Positions 40,599 to 52,993 are shown, counted from the first letter of the stretch. The stretch is 64,000 bases of DNA from Hordeum vulgare subsp. vulgare (GCF_904849725.1 NC_058521.1:560748176-560812175); one strand, 5' to 3'. Numbers and translations: made by a program. Notes: generated by a model from the letters alone, not told the origin.

Positions 40599-40606
40599 CT
40601 CCCCCT
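40599..40606 (-). other. Polypurine tract of C4
   Basis: The minus strand reads AGGGGGAG immediately before the LTR start TGTTAG. Confidence 0.85.
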
Positions 40607-40911
40607 AATCACGGCTTGTATTTCGTGAGCATCATCATCTTGATAGAAACTCCTCCAAAAACCCTGTGGGAAAAAATATGAGGAGAAAGGTGTTTGATAT
40701 GTTGCTAAAACTCCTTCAAACCCGATGGAAAAAATAAGGAGAAAATGATGCAACATATACTGGTCATTGTCTCTTTTAACTCAATATGAGAAACTCATAG
40801 AATTTAGAGGACAATAAATATGTCGTATATACTTTTCTAAAAAAAAAACCGGTGGGGAAAACAGAAAGTATGACATATGATCTCATGTTGATATTACCTC
40901 ATTAAAAAGCT

Positions 40912-41109
40912 TTATGAGAACCTGTATAGTAAACTCATGAAGGGAAAAAGAGTATAATATGATGCATTGAACAGGAATAATTCGGGAAGATACTCCCCCT
41001 GATTCTTGCAAATTTCGAAGTCGTCACATACCAATTCCATGAACATATTTATGGAATGTAAAAGTCGGAATGTAAAAGTTGGTAGAGACTTCGTGAGAAA
41101 ATCGGTCAC
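40912..41109 (-). pseudogene. RNase H C-terminus of C4, decayed
   Basis: The minus-strand frame reads TDFLTKSLPTFTF followed by LLHSI and M, the ending shared by copia RNase H domains (LFTKSLP then a Leu-His motif). Just upstream the text is shifted and degraded. This places the end of pol about 300 bp from the 3' LTR, as expected, and fixes the element's orientation. Confidence 0.7.
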
Positions 41110-44100
41110 ATGATTTGATTTGCAAGATATGCAATATAGCGATGTTGCTTATTACATAACCTATTTGCATCCGGGCAACACAAGAAACATTATCGTTGAG
41201 ATAATGGTTGGTGGATTAGCCATGAGGTCTATTTTGAAGACTCTTCATGAGAGGGCTACCACACCTAGTAGGAATACTAAGCTTGTCTATGATCTGACAT
41301 AGCGGGGATATGATCAATGTATCCAATGGTATTGATATTCAGATTTCTCTGAAACTTGAAAAACGAGGACAAGATGTTTGATGCCCTTGGAGATATCGAT
41401 AGATATTCTTGAGTCCCAACCAATTGCATTTGGTGGATACAATGGCATTATGGAACGTTGAGTCCCAATATCTCATTTCCATCGCCTCTTGGTCTAAATA
41501 GATCTTTCTCTACATCTAGAGAATGAACTACCATGAGAATAAGGATGGATAAGATTTGTCCACAATGAATTTCTCCAATATATTTTGGAAATAGACAACA
41601 TAGTATACCACAATGTATGAATGAAGGTGCTCAAGTTGTAGTAATGAGCGATATTCTGGTTTACCAAAATCCTTCATTTTAAACTCTGTCATTTAGATGA
41701 TTACATGCGTCATCATTGCAGACACACAAACATGGATAATCATCATTGTAGGAGTAATCCTTGTGTGTAAGGAACTCACTACATCGGTTGTACCATATGT
41801 ACCGACAACAATAAGTCGTATGGTGACTAACTGATTTTTACACAATGTATGTTGCATTTTGCCTTTCGATTCAGAAGTGAGATTCCATCGGGAAACCATC
41901 ATATATGTCCGAATCTAGTGATCCACACGGATATGTGATCACTACATCTATCCACTGCATAGGTAGATGATTTTGCACTGCCAATGATATAATTTATTGG
42001 AAAGAGTTTCCACCTGTGGAGAATAGTTGGGTATCTGCGTGAACCCTTGTGCTACAATAATTGCTCTATGTTTCACCACCTTGTTGTTCTCAATTCTGTT
42101 TCGAGAAGAAAATTGGTGTAGGTATTTCTTATGAATACCTTTCCATTATTGAGCAAGATTATTTCTACCTAGATTGTACCCTTTGCTTGAGTTCAGTCCG
42201 AGTGTTGTTCACACTTTGCCATGGCCATGGTCTTTGGACCTGAATCATGTGAAAGGTTTTGCAATATAGTTGAGAAATGTATGTCGACAATTGTAGACTT
42301 CTGGTTATATGATTCTCCGGAATCTATATATCAATATATAGTTGATGGAAATATCGTTACCCATGGTGACTACTCGCGATTTCCCAATGCGATTGAGTCA
42401 GGTATTCCGATGTCCCGGTCATTGTGTGCACTATGACCTGGGTTTGTGGAGATTTCCCATCCACTGGGTATATACTACCCATTAGGTGTCTCTCAACGTG
42501 AAGTTGACTTGCATTTACTGATTCACAAGCCTTGATATCCTTGCTTGCGAGAAGCTGAATCCTGACATACCATCATCGTACTTCTCCCCCTGTTGCTTTG
42601 AACGGGGAGTTGAGTGGTTTTAATTGGTACCTCCACTCTTTCCAATGTATTTTTGTAGGATTGTAGGATTGCGTGACACCTTTATAGTCAGTAAATGAGT
42701 CTGGCAGGTTATTTGCAATGTGTTGCAAACCTTCTGAATGCATGGTTCACATCTTTGAGTACGTGGATTTGAGGCAGAAATGTGTTGAACATTCCACTAA
42801 TTTCCTGGCATTCTTCATGGTACTTGAATTCTCCCCCTAATGCCTGGAAATATTCCCCATGAAATCAACATACTGGCCTTGAATAACTCCCCATGTGAGG
42901 GGCTTGATGTATTGACGGAAATACAGTTATTCCTCACATAGATCCCAACTATATATTGAGGGGCCAATGATGTATGTCAGGTGGTGATATCGGTATGCAA
43001 ACGAATTATCGCAAATGGGAAATACTTGGTAGATTTCCACGTATCAAAGATAGAGGGGAATAATATTATGCAGTTCCGTCATGAGCGTGTAAAATTGCAT
43101 GACTCCAACGTAAAGTTGGTAAGTTGCAATTCCAAAGTAAAGATAATGCAATCAGCTTAACTCTTTGGATAAAGGGTTCTACCAAACCATTTTGGCTCTA
43201 GACATTAGGACAAATTGCTAAACTTCAATCCAAGCGCCATATAGAAGGCACTCAAGGAGAATTCGGCAATGTTATCCATTTGATTTGCTTGAAATCGATG
43301 TCAGGATAATGAGTCAATGGTTTCGTGTGAATAAAGCACACACTCAAGACCATCATGTAGATATGTCTTTGAGAGCCACGGAATACCTGAATAGTCTAGT
43401 CAATATGGATGGGAAGAGCCACTTACCTTGACTTGGTGCATTCAAGGAGTCTGAGTGGTTCAGCATAGACTTTAAGGTGTGCGGGCCTTAAAATTAGCTT
43501 TCCTGTGTCACATGTAGTGCACACAAAATCCAAATATTGTTAGAATTTAGCATGAAAATAATCATAAACTATTGGAATTGCTGATAGTTTCGGTTTCAAC
43601 CCAATGTCTCGATGATCAAGGCGAGTATGCCAAGTTTGTCATCTACAAGACACTCTGGAAAACTATCTCGTACGCAACATGTGCTACGGGTTTGTAGTAT
43701 GTGTAGTACAATCCAAATGATACATAGAGAATGTGCTTGCCATATCCTTTGCATATGGTAAAGAGAAATTAGTCCTCTTTGTTGTCATCATAAGTTTCGC
43801 TATGGAAACTATTTTGATGAACACCTCTATAGTTTAGTAGGGTATGAGTTAAACGAGGAGAAATAAAGCATCCTGACATTACTCGAGTACCCAGAGGGAT
43901 AGTAAATATGACTCGAGATGAGCCAACAAATACCTCATCGCGTCTAGCGATTTTAAAACATCTCCTTTCTCTCAACGAGAGTGGAAACATTGGACTTCCC
44001 CAAGTATAGAGTTTGTGGTAAATATGTCTACAAGGCACATATCATCTTTCATTGGATTAACTCCCGTAGGAATCTATATATAGACATGAAGATTCTCAAT

Positions 44101-45009
44101 ATGAAAATCAGTGTCAGATATATATAATACATATAAATTTATTTGTCCCAAAGTGCTGATACAATATGTTGTGATATACAATATATGATAACATCGTAAA
44201 TGGACATAAATATATATTGACCACTCAAGAGATTGAGAGACTATTCATAATCTCCAAACATGTCGGTTGAGGCATATTCAACCATCACGTTCTTGGTGTC
44301 CATGGGTTCCCGTCATCACTGTGATGTCGGGATGAAGGTTGAAGTGAGCTTCAAACCTTTGCCCTTGAGTTCATTCTATCCCAGGAATTGCTAATACAGA
44401 ATAATGAAATGCTAAGATTTGAATCTAATGTCTTATGATATATAAGACACTATTTTTCTGTTAGCGGTGTGATCCTGACCAGAGGTGAATCCTGGATTGC
44501 ACACTTTATCCCACGAGACAAGAGCGATCATGATGTCCATGGCCCAGATAGGGCAGTGGTGGCCATTAAGGGCGAGTGCCTCAAATTCTATACCCATATT
44601 TTACCGCTATGGGTAACCCTGAGATAATCAATTTACGGTTAGTAAATTAAAGACCACATGGTTGATGTTGTAATGAACTTAGCAAAATCAATGGGTATTT
44701 CAAGAAGTTATCTTGAAACCATTAGTGTGAATCTCAAATTGCTAAATATGACACCTTGAAGATAATCTCCAAAATGGAGTAGATCTCTGAGCACTAGGGA
44801 GTATATTCTGATGAAGTCAGTAGATACTCACTTGTAATGCCTTATGTCATGACTTACAAAAATGTGTGGGAGAGCACTTTGTAAAGCAACCATAATGTTA
44901 AAATGAAAAAATTTAGGCTTTAACAGTAATGGTGGTAATCTACAAGCAGTAGATCTACACACTACCTTGTGATCCCAAGCATCAATTTAAAGAAATCACC
45001 TTAAATTTT
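41110..45009 (-). pseudogene. Decayed internal region of C4 (pol expected)
   Basis: About 3.9 kb lies where RT, integrase and gag should be. No frame longer than about 90 codons remains, and no catalytic motif could be read with confidence. Several CTCCCCCTG/CTCCCCCTAA tracts on the plus strand are purine tracts of the minus strand. Base composition is AT-rich and uniform. Confidence 0.5.
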
Positions 45010-45790
45010 GCATCAATATTTGCAAAAAATTGAAAATCTCAATTGCAAATAGATGTATTAATCTCGATATGCAGCAAAAATGGAGATATATACGTTCCCG
45101 AATACATCGTACTCAACGGAGAAATAGTACTGCAGAGGTATTGAATTTATATTTGCAAGATATTGAAAATCTCTATTGCAAATGAATGTAATTAATCTCA
45201 ACACGTGATAAACGTGGAAACATATTACATCAACTTTAGGCCTGGAATACAACTCGGCACTCAACAGAAATACACTACTATTATAATGAATAGTAATGAT
45301 GTTGTAAACTTGATGCTCAAGTGAAAAACTTGAATTGTATCGACCTCAAATTAAACGAGACGATCTTGTATCAAGTTGCAAGATAATTCAGCAAGGTGAA
45401 TTACTATTCCGTGAGAGAAAATTAATCTCAATCGCAATGAGATTGTTTTGCGAGAGAAGAAAATTCTCAATCGCAAATCAGTACTTTAGCGGTACCGGAT
45501 TTATCTTTGCAAAAGATTAAAAATCACAATTGCAAATAATAGACATAAATAATCTCAATACGTGTTTAACATGAAATTAGATGCATCATAGGAATATTCC
45601 GGAATATCTCCTATTCAACGAAATAATTGTACTATAGAAGTACTTAATTTATCTTTGCAAGAGATTGAAAAAAATCTCTATTGCAAATAATATATATAAA
45701 TAACCTCGACATATGTTAGCATCAAAATTATTTATATCTTAAATTTCTGGAGCAGTATACTCAACAGAAAAATGTTGGAAACAACGGGTC
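45010..45790. repeat. Degenerate tandem repeats, about 130-150 bp units, in C4
   Basis: Units share ATTTGCAAGATATTGAAAAT, then CTATTGCAAAT, then AATCTCAA and a CTCAACGAAATA-like segment. Starts are visible near 45010, 45145, 45500 and 45648, with a related, rearranged unit near 45395. Confidence 0.75.
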
Positions 45791-45929
45791 TAAAACAAAT
45801 AAATACTACTAGTAGATAGTATTGTTATTAGAACCAGTTTAACACCTGTATCAGCCTATTTTGCTGTTTCCTCCGTATAGAAGGATCTTAGTGCAAAATG
45901 GCAAAGGATAAGATTCTATCCCGTTCCTG

Positions 45930-46965
45930 GACTGTTACCAATTGGATCGATGGTTTGCTCAGGCCGACCATCGTACGATCACGTTGCCGGTCGCGGCCAT
46001 GCGGCCACGCGCACAGCCGGGAGCGTACAGGCACGGGGCACGACGCGGAGGCCGGGCGGCGTGGAGGCCACTGGTGCGGCGCATGGCCGGATGCTGGGCG
46101 GGCGTGGAGGCTGCGGGAACGACACAGAGGCCAGTCGGCGCGGGTGGCACGCGGGGCGCGGCCGAATGCGGTGCTCCGGCCCTTGGACGCCGATGGTAGC
46201 CGAGGGCTCCACCGCCTGTAGTGCTTCGCGATGAGGCTGAAGGCCACGGCGCAGGCGGGCGCGCGGGCCGGGTGCTGATGCGCGTGGGCTAGGGCGAGCG
46301 CGCACCCACGGCCTAGCGCGGGATTGTGCGGGCGATTTCGGCCACGGCTTGGCGTGGGCAGGTGCAACCATGGCCGGTCGGGGGCCGGGCGATGCCTCGC
46401 GCATGGCAGTCGCGCGTTAGGGCGGCCACGGCCTGGCGCTCCTAGCCACGGCGGGGGCGGGCGCGGCCACCGCTTGGCGTAGGCGGCCGATCGACCGCGC
46501 GGGGCGCGGGGCACGGCCACGGGTGTGGTGCGAAGCATGGCCGGCGGCCGGGGTGATGGACTGCGGGCGCAACGCGGCGCAGGCAGGCGCAGCGCACGAC
46601 CGGTGGATGAGCGGATGGGCGTCGGGCACGTCGCGACGCGGACGGGGCGAGGCGGGCGACCTCGGCCCATGCAAGCGCGGTGCGGCGCGCGACCTCGGCG
46701 TGGACCGGGCAGGGCCTCGACACGGGCGAGCGCGGCTCCACGCATGGCCTCGGGTGAGCGCAGTGCGCGGCCTGGCGTGGGCGGAGCGCTGCATACAGCG
46801 CCAACGTGCTGACGTGCCGCTGCCACCGCACACAGACATGCAGGGGCTGCGAGCCTCGACTGCGGCGGAGCCGGAGGCTGTCCACGGCCAAGGGCCGTCG
46901 GGCGCCACCGTGCGGAAGGGCGTCGCCCGTCGCGTCATGGCTGAGAGTAGAAAATCACGTTGGCC
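45930..46965. other. GC-rich block in the 5' part of C4
   Basis: About 1 kb of very GC-rich DNA sits between AT-rich repeats and the 5' LTR. Motifs such as CGGCCACGGC, TTGGCGTGGGC and GGCCTGGCG recur irregularly, and all six frames stay open for long stretches as Arg/Pro/Ala-rich text. This is a composition effect; no protein family was recognised in any frame. It could be a captured host segment or an expanded low-complexity leader. Confidence 0.7.
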
Positions 46966-47000
46966 TAGGGATGCTCTCGGTAGAGACGGTGCTGATAACG

Positions 47001-47199
47001 TGTTCGGAGATGAAAACGAAAGTGATAATGAGAATCCTTAATCTTTATTGATGAGACTGCTGTTATATATACAATGCCAAGGGACGCTTCTCAATAGACG
47101 TCCACACCAAAGGATGCGAGCAACTGCCGCGACTGTTGTCAAAAGACAACCGTCAGCAGTTCCTATAAAGCAGGGATTAACCCATAATTAATTCTAACA
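47001..47199 (-). repeat. 5' LTR of C4 (199 bp)
   Basis: On the minus strand it reads TGTTAGAATTAATTATGGG ... TCCGAACA. The sequence after it on that strand is CGTTATCAGCACCG, where the primer binding site is expected; it is not the usual TGGTATCAGAGC. Confidence 0.95.
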
Positions 47200-49137
47200 A
47201 ACTAGATAGATAGTTTATGTTGTGTGCCAATTGCCATTAAATGTTGACAGCTTAGTGCTGACTGCTAATCTAGCAAATTCTTATTGTGTTTTATACAATT
47301 GAGTTTTTAAGGACTGGCATCTTTGATTTGTAGCACTTCTATTCTTGGCCCATTGAGCTTGTTTGATTGGTTTGATAAGATTTGTTTTTGTATGACATCA
47401 GTAACTTCACTTTTCAGAATTGAAGCTTCACTCAGGTGATGTGGTTCCTTTGGGCATTGACATATGCGTACGTAATATATGTACATGAAGGAAAACTGAA
47501 TTAAAATTTCAATCGGAGTAGAAGCCATGATCTATGGACCATATACATTGTAATCTGCTTCACTTCCACTTTTTATTGGGAGAATTTGCAAAACCGTACC
47601 ATGTATCAACACCGACTGGAAGAAAGGTTAGTCCATGAAATTTACCCTTTTTGTCTTCCAATTTTTATGCTCATCACATATTTATATATGTCCACCATGA
47701 TTGAAGTTTGCTAATATTATTATGCAGAAACAGTCTATTCCTTTGCACATGTTTTGCTAGCTAGATTGTACAAAAAACACAGTGATGGAAAAATGCAACC
47801 ATGTAACATTAATGTTGGGAGGATAATATTAGGTAGAGATTCTTGCATGTGCATGTTAACTTCAGGTCAACTTTAATGTCAATGCAAATGTAATTATGAT
47901 CATGCATCAAACACGAGCAGTCCTCATATTATTGGAACATTTAGGTGTCTTTCTCTTGTGTGGTGCTATTGCTCTATTATTTGCATTGCTAAAACTTGGT
48001 CGTAAAAGATGTTATATCCCAGAGAAAAGAATCAGTGACTCAACTATACAAATGATTCTCTGAATATTCAGTACATGCTTCTGTGATTGTTGGTAAAGGT
48101 TGGTGGTATTGCTTCTCTGAATTAACTTATATCTAACGGTACATGCTTCTCTAAATGTTGGTAAAGCTTGGTGGTATTTTCAGTTGGTACAGATATTTAT
48201 GAATGCAGTCAAGGTAATTATTGAGAATTGTATATACAGATGCACATTGTGATTCCAGCTTCTGGAGAGAAAGGAACTACTCTGCTATTTGCATAGACAA
48301 TTGTTTGACTTGTAGGTTATTTTTCATGAGAATTCCACTCACCAAGTTGGAGCCTCTATCAAAATCGTAACATGCGGCAGGTTGCTACTAAATATCCATA
48401 TAAAAGAGGATTGGTGTTATATAATGTAAGTAGCAGATTTTGTTCTTGCTCTATATTTTTTCTTTGTCAACCATGCTATGTAACCATTCCTGTGTAGAGC
48501 CAGCAAACAAGGGCCCGTGAAGAGCCGGCAAACGAGCCCCCCTGAAGAGCGAGCAAACGAGCCAACGTGTGTGCCCATGGCCTGGTTTGGCTCCATGTCG
48601 CTTCAAGATTAATGACCATTAGTTTGGCTCTGTTTGTTGTCTCTGTTAAATTACAATGCATGCTACAAGCCTGATGTAGTTTAGCTATATTGATAGTCTC
48701 TATTATCTCCTGACTTAGCAGAAACACACAATTGGTAATGTTCTAATGAAATTTGCAACCATGTAGTTATCTCTTTCCTTGACTGATATGTAAGCATAAG
48801 ATTTTGTTAATTAAAATCGTTCATTGTCTTTTTAAATTGTTCTTGCATGTCTCTATCTCACTAGGGTCGCCAGATTCTATACAATCTTTCTCTCTGTTTT
48901 TACTTCATGATTCTGCAGACGTATATATGAATGATATGCCGAGCAATATCCTTTCAGAGAAAGATATGCTGAGCAATATCAGATCTTCACAAGCAAGATA
49001 GCAGAACCATGGATTGCCTAGGCCAGTGGTAATTTACAAAATGCATGATGTTTAATGGGAAGCATCCGAGACTACCAATGTCCAGTAGCAAGATCCGATT
49101 TTATAGGTGATAAACGAAGATGGTTGTACGTGCATCC

Positions 49138-49287
49138 ACTTTTAGTATAGACTTAGAAAATATATGATGGTTGCTTTGATATTTTCCAGAATAGTTTGGC
49201 CCTTTGGGACATACTTTTAGTATAGACCTAGAAAATATATGATGTCTGCTTTGATATTTTCCAGAATAGTTTGGCCCTTTGAGACAC
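49138..49287. repeat. Tandem duplication, 75 bp x 2, in Helitron 1
   Basis: Both units start ACTTTTAGTATAGAC and end in TTTGGCCCTTTG-GACA. The same pair occurs in Helitron 2 at 55785-55934. Confidence 0.93.
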
Positions 49288-50043
49288 TCATGTGTATTGT
49301 TTTTCTTCCAAGAGATATACATGTCAAATCATTGGAATTGGTCGGAACAAACAAGGTATGCAACTAGTTTACTAATGTACCGACCAAACCTGGTAATTTG
49401 ACAAATCCATACAACTGATATGCACCAATGTTCGAATTTCAAAACATGAAGGATTCATCTTTTCTGGATTATGTTTGAAGTTGACTATGCCCAAGGATCA
49501 CAAAAATATATAGTTCCAGTTTGTCGCATGTGTTGCAGTATTGATCTATGAGCAAGGCTCAAATAATTCTAAGAAGAAGCAATACTAACTTGCAAAAAAG
49601 ACAAAGTTGATCTTAAAAAAACTTTTTGCTAAACATGATTATGTTTACTTGGTTGGTTCTTTTATCTTTGGAGCGAACTATAATTTACAACCAATCATTT
49701 ATTTGTTTGTTTTCATAAGCTTTTTTAACTTATGCATACCATGAGAAGATAGTGGATAATAAGGTTTTAATTATCTCTTTGGCTCTTACTGTACTTTGAT
49801 TCATTGTAATTACATAAGAGAGGGTGTCTCTCGATCCATCCATCCTCCCTGACTGAATGGTGCTCCATGAGTGACCGCTGCACGCTCCATGGTGCCACCC
49901 AATCCTCCCTCTCTTCTCAAGGTGCCGTCATCCTGATGCAGTGTGGTTTTGGTGATGGTAGAGGTGACCGTCGTCGTGGCGGCCTTGTCGGTCTCGTCAG
50001 TTTGGACGAGGTGTTGCGTGGGTCATATACGCTGACACGGTGA

Positions 50044-50152
50044 GCATGCCTTTTAGTCTGATTCTAAGTAGCTGTGGAAGTATTACATGCAACCATCAGC
50101 ATGCCTTTTAGTCTCATTCTAAATAGGTGTGAAAGTATTACATGCAACCATC
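50044..50152. repeat. Tandem duplication, 55 bp x 2, in Helitron 1
   Basis: Both units start GCATGCCTTTTAGTCT and end TATTACATGCAACCATC. The same pair is present in Helitron 2 near 56692-56800. Confidence 0.92.
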
Positions 50153-50461
50153 GATTGAGCAGAAATGTCTACCAAGTTGGAGATTATGGATCATGAACAA
50201 AATCTAATACTTAATTTCTTAATGGAATAAAAGAGCATAGTTTATTAAAATAATTGAGTAAGAGATTGCTCAATGAAGTAAAATAAACATTGCTAATTAA
50301 AATAATTGAGTGAAAGATTGTTGACTCGGTCAAAATCAGTGACCCAATTCCAAATTGATAACTTCAACTGAATAAAAGGCCTCCAATTTCAAAAAGATTA
50401 GTGATATATTATATAGATTAGTAATTTATGACGTGCGTTGGACGTACAAGCTAACTACTAG

Positions 50462-50916
50462 TATTTAGAAACAGAGGAAGTAGACACGTTGTTAATTCGT
50501 ACTCCATGCTTGTTAACTCGTTGTTCATTTGTACTGCATGCATGTTGCGTGAAGGCGTGAACTTGTTAATCTTGGGTCTACGAAATCTCGGCCGGCGTGC
50601 TCATCGATACACGTACAGTTGAACCGATACATGAGTATACCATTATGAGCAGTCTGGTCGTGTCGGATGACGGAGGTCATGAGCAGCGCGCTACTCCGTC
50701 TGAAACAAATTCTGCAGTCACCCAAATTCTTCTACGAAGTAGCAATCGAGAGGGAGTGCTTCCCGGAAAGTTGGGGTTACGCCCGACCGGCGACTCTGCT
50801 GCCAATCGAACGAGTTGTCCGGCCGATCCTTTGTTCCATTTTCACGTGACAACAAAGTCAGCGTAGTTTTACTCTGTTTTGGTTTGTCTGTAAATGGCAA
50901 AAATGCCTGTTGCAGC
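50462..50916. other. Right remnant of the interrupted MITE, then unique DNA
   Basis: 50463-50482 reads ATTTAGAAACAGAGGAAGTA, the end of a Stowaway-type MITE. The remainder to 50916 has moderate GC content; a frame at 50597-50866 shows no family. Confidence 0.5.
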
Positions 50917-51745
50917 TCGGCCTCCATGGAGGCCGGCTTTTAGAAATCCTAAAATTCATATTCTTACATTTAAAAAAATCTGAAAACAAATACAGATATC
51001 AATGGAGACATAGGAAATATGTATGTAAATTTTTAGAATGAAATACGTTAAACTGATGTTTGTGCAAAAAAGACAACGTGGCATTTTAGCACATGATATT
51101 ATTCATTCTAAAAATACATGAATTAATTCTTTTTGCACAGATCGCATCTCAAGGTATTTCTTCCTGAATTTTTACCCACATATACATTTTATCATAGTAT
51201 ACTTGCATATATTTTTCAGATTTTTTAAACCAGGAAATTTGAATTTTAATTTTTTCAAAATAAAGGGTCCGATTAAGGCCGAGCCCCAAAAAGGCCCTGC
51301 TCTATAAATGGGACATATATGTTGTTGTTGGTTTCTTTTTATGCTTATATAGGTGGCAATTGGTAATGGAGCTCGAGCTCTATGATGCCTAAAATATGAA
51401 AAGTCCAAAACCAATATATAAGGTTTCAACATTTTTTGAAAAAAAAACATATCTATGGATGTATACTATTTGTATGTAATATTTAATGCCATAATACTTT
51501 TGTGAGCGAGCTACACAAAAATAACAAAAACATGTATTTCTACCACATGCACTATTCAGTATTCACGAACATGATTTTCGTTGTTCAGCTCACATCAAAT
51601 TGTATTTCCTGCAGAAATTTTATGCACAACTCGTATACATCTATAAGAAGTACTTGCGTATTTATTTTTAGAATGTTTTGCAAGTAATTTTTTTATTTTT
51701 GAATTCTTTAAAATTTAGGCCTCCATGGAGCCCGATGGTTAGCTA
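50917..51745. mobile_element. Putative fold-back/MITE-like element, about 0.8 kb
   Basis: The left end, CTCGGCCTCCATGGAGGCCG with an A/T-rich continuation, is mirrored by the right end, AAATTTAGGCCTCCATGGAG then CCCGATGG. The interior is AT-rich and non-coding. I could not define a target-site duplication; class assignment (Mutator-like or other) is open. Confidence 0.5.
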
Positions 51746-52503
51746 GTAGTCTCTACTTCTAAAAGAGAAGTTGATACGCACAAACACCAATTTTTCAATG
51801 TAAATCTCATCTTAATTCTGTTTTTATTACTGTTTTTTCTTGCCATACTAGTCGATCGTAAGTAAGGCAACCGATAATCTGAATGTATTAGAACTTTCCA
51901 TGAGGTTATTTAGTAATGTATTTTTACAAAAGAACCAATCGAGGCAATGTCTAATCAATATATAAAAGACCAAATCTAAATACATTAACCTTATCATACG
52001 TCGCTTAATCACATTAATTAATCTATCTATACATCATCCAAATTATAGTCCCTCCATTCCTTTTGTGTAGGGTGTTTTCTGGGTGAGGTGACCAAGGCAT
52101 AAAATTGAAAATAATTTTAGACGAAAATACCCTTAACTAGTGTGTATTCCTAAAGGAGGAGTTGATAGGCCGGTACTGCGGTTTTATTTCGCCTCACCTC
52201 CCACCACCCTTTCCATGATGGTTTTCTTATCCACCGGTTTATTTTTATCTCCACTCTTTTCTTCTAAATTAGCACCTTCCTAATGTATGAAAATTCACGT
52301 ATCTAATTTTCCTAACTTGCCCAATCAACCGGTCTCTTCCATCAATGCAATTTAATTTATGAAACATATAACTTATTGTAAGGAAAAATTAAGAAATTTT
52401 AAGAAAAAAACATGCATTATAAGGAAACTAACATGTAAATTACGGCGCACCATATTGAAAATATTTTAGAATTCAAGCAATGGATCAATTGAAAGTCAAA
52501 TCA
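51746..52503. other. AT-rich DNA between the elements
   Basis: TCTCTACTTCTAAAAGAGAA near 51754 resembles a Helitron 5' end, and TCCCTCCATTCC near 52050 resembles a MITE end; neither has a partner. No gene was recognised. Confidence 0.4.
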
Positions 52504-52993
52504 TCTCTACTAATAAAAGCACGAGAGGGCAGATCCAACTAAGCATATTAACCGTTTGATTACTAATCTAATGGCCTAAATTCTTCGTTCACGAAATTGA
52601 TCGCTAGCGAAACCTGATCCCTTCGCTAACGGAACGATAACCCTCTCGTCCCCTACTCTCTCCGGCTGCATGACCCCTTCGCTCCCGCCGCTCGGCACCC
52701 GCCACCCCACCCCGCCAACTGCTCGACCCGGCCGTCGCTCAGCCCGCCGCCCTTCTCGCCGCCGCAACTGCTTGATCCTCGCTTCCCCTTCTCGCCGCCA
52801 ACCGACGTGATGCCGCACACGCCCCCGACACTGTCGGATCAGACTAGGGATTAGCGAAACAGGCATGGGAATGGGAAGCCATTCCCGAGGTATGCAACGA
52901 GGGACGACGGCCTCAAGGTTGCGCTGTGGCGGGAGAAGAAGGCGCAGAGACGACACCCGCGAAACGGCTGCTGGACCCTCCGAGATGGAGCAG

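Larger units (their letters stand above)
40400..47199 (-). mobile_element. Copia element C4 (6.8 kb) inserted in Helitron 1
   Basis: The element is oriented right to left. LTRs of 199 bp lie at 47001-47199 (5') and 40400-40598 (3') and differ at 7 sites. The target-site duplication is AACTA. A minus-strand polypurine tract AGGGGGAG abuts the 3' LTR. An RNase H ending is readable at 40912-41109. The rest of pol is too decayed to read as domains. Next to the 5' LTR lie a 1 kb GC-rich block and an array of AT-rich repeats. Young LTRs with decayed coding DNA suggest it moved using enzymes from a relative. Confidence 0.9.
39045..50461 (-). mobile_element. Helitron copy 1, split by copia C4
   Basis: The element opens TCTCTACTAATAAAAGCACG at 39045, preceded by A, and ends CTAG at 50458-50461, followed by T. 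About 20 bp before that end is a short hairpin (GTGCG-TTGGA-CGTAC). 5' TC, a 3' subterminal hairpin, CTRR and A/T insertion define Helitrons. No Rep/helicase gene is present, so it is non-autonomous. Without C4 and its duplication it is about 4.6 kb and collinear with copy 2 at 52504-57105. The strand given is that of the captured gene fragment; by its termini the element reads left to right. Confidence 0.85.
47200..50461. other. Helitron 1, right part
   Basis: The segment begins with the second AACTA and is collinear with 53847-57105. It holds intron-like AT-rich DNA with possible exon pieces (GAAAG/GTTAGT near 47629, TATTATGCAG near 47720), but no captured gene was identified. Two short tandem repeats occur, listed separately. 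Confidence 0.7.

Noticed and set aside
45888..46938. Long open frames on both strands (for example a 312-codon minus frame) that might be a GC-rich gene
   Set aside because: All frames are open together and the translations are low-complexity Arg/Pro/Ala text with no domain; this is a base-composition effect.
51754..51775. Possible third Helitron start (TCTCTACTTCTAAAAG)
   Set aside because: No matching CTAG end with hairpin was found to pair with it.
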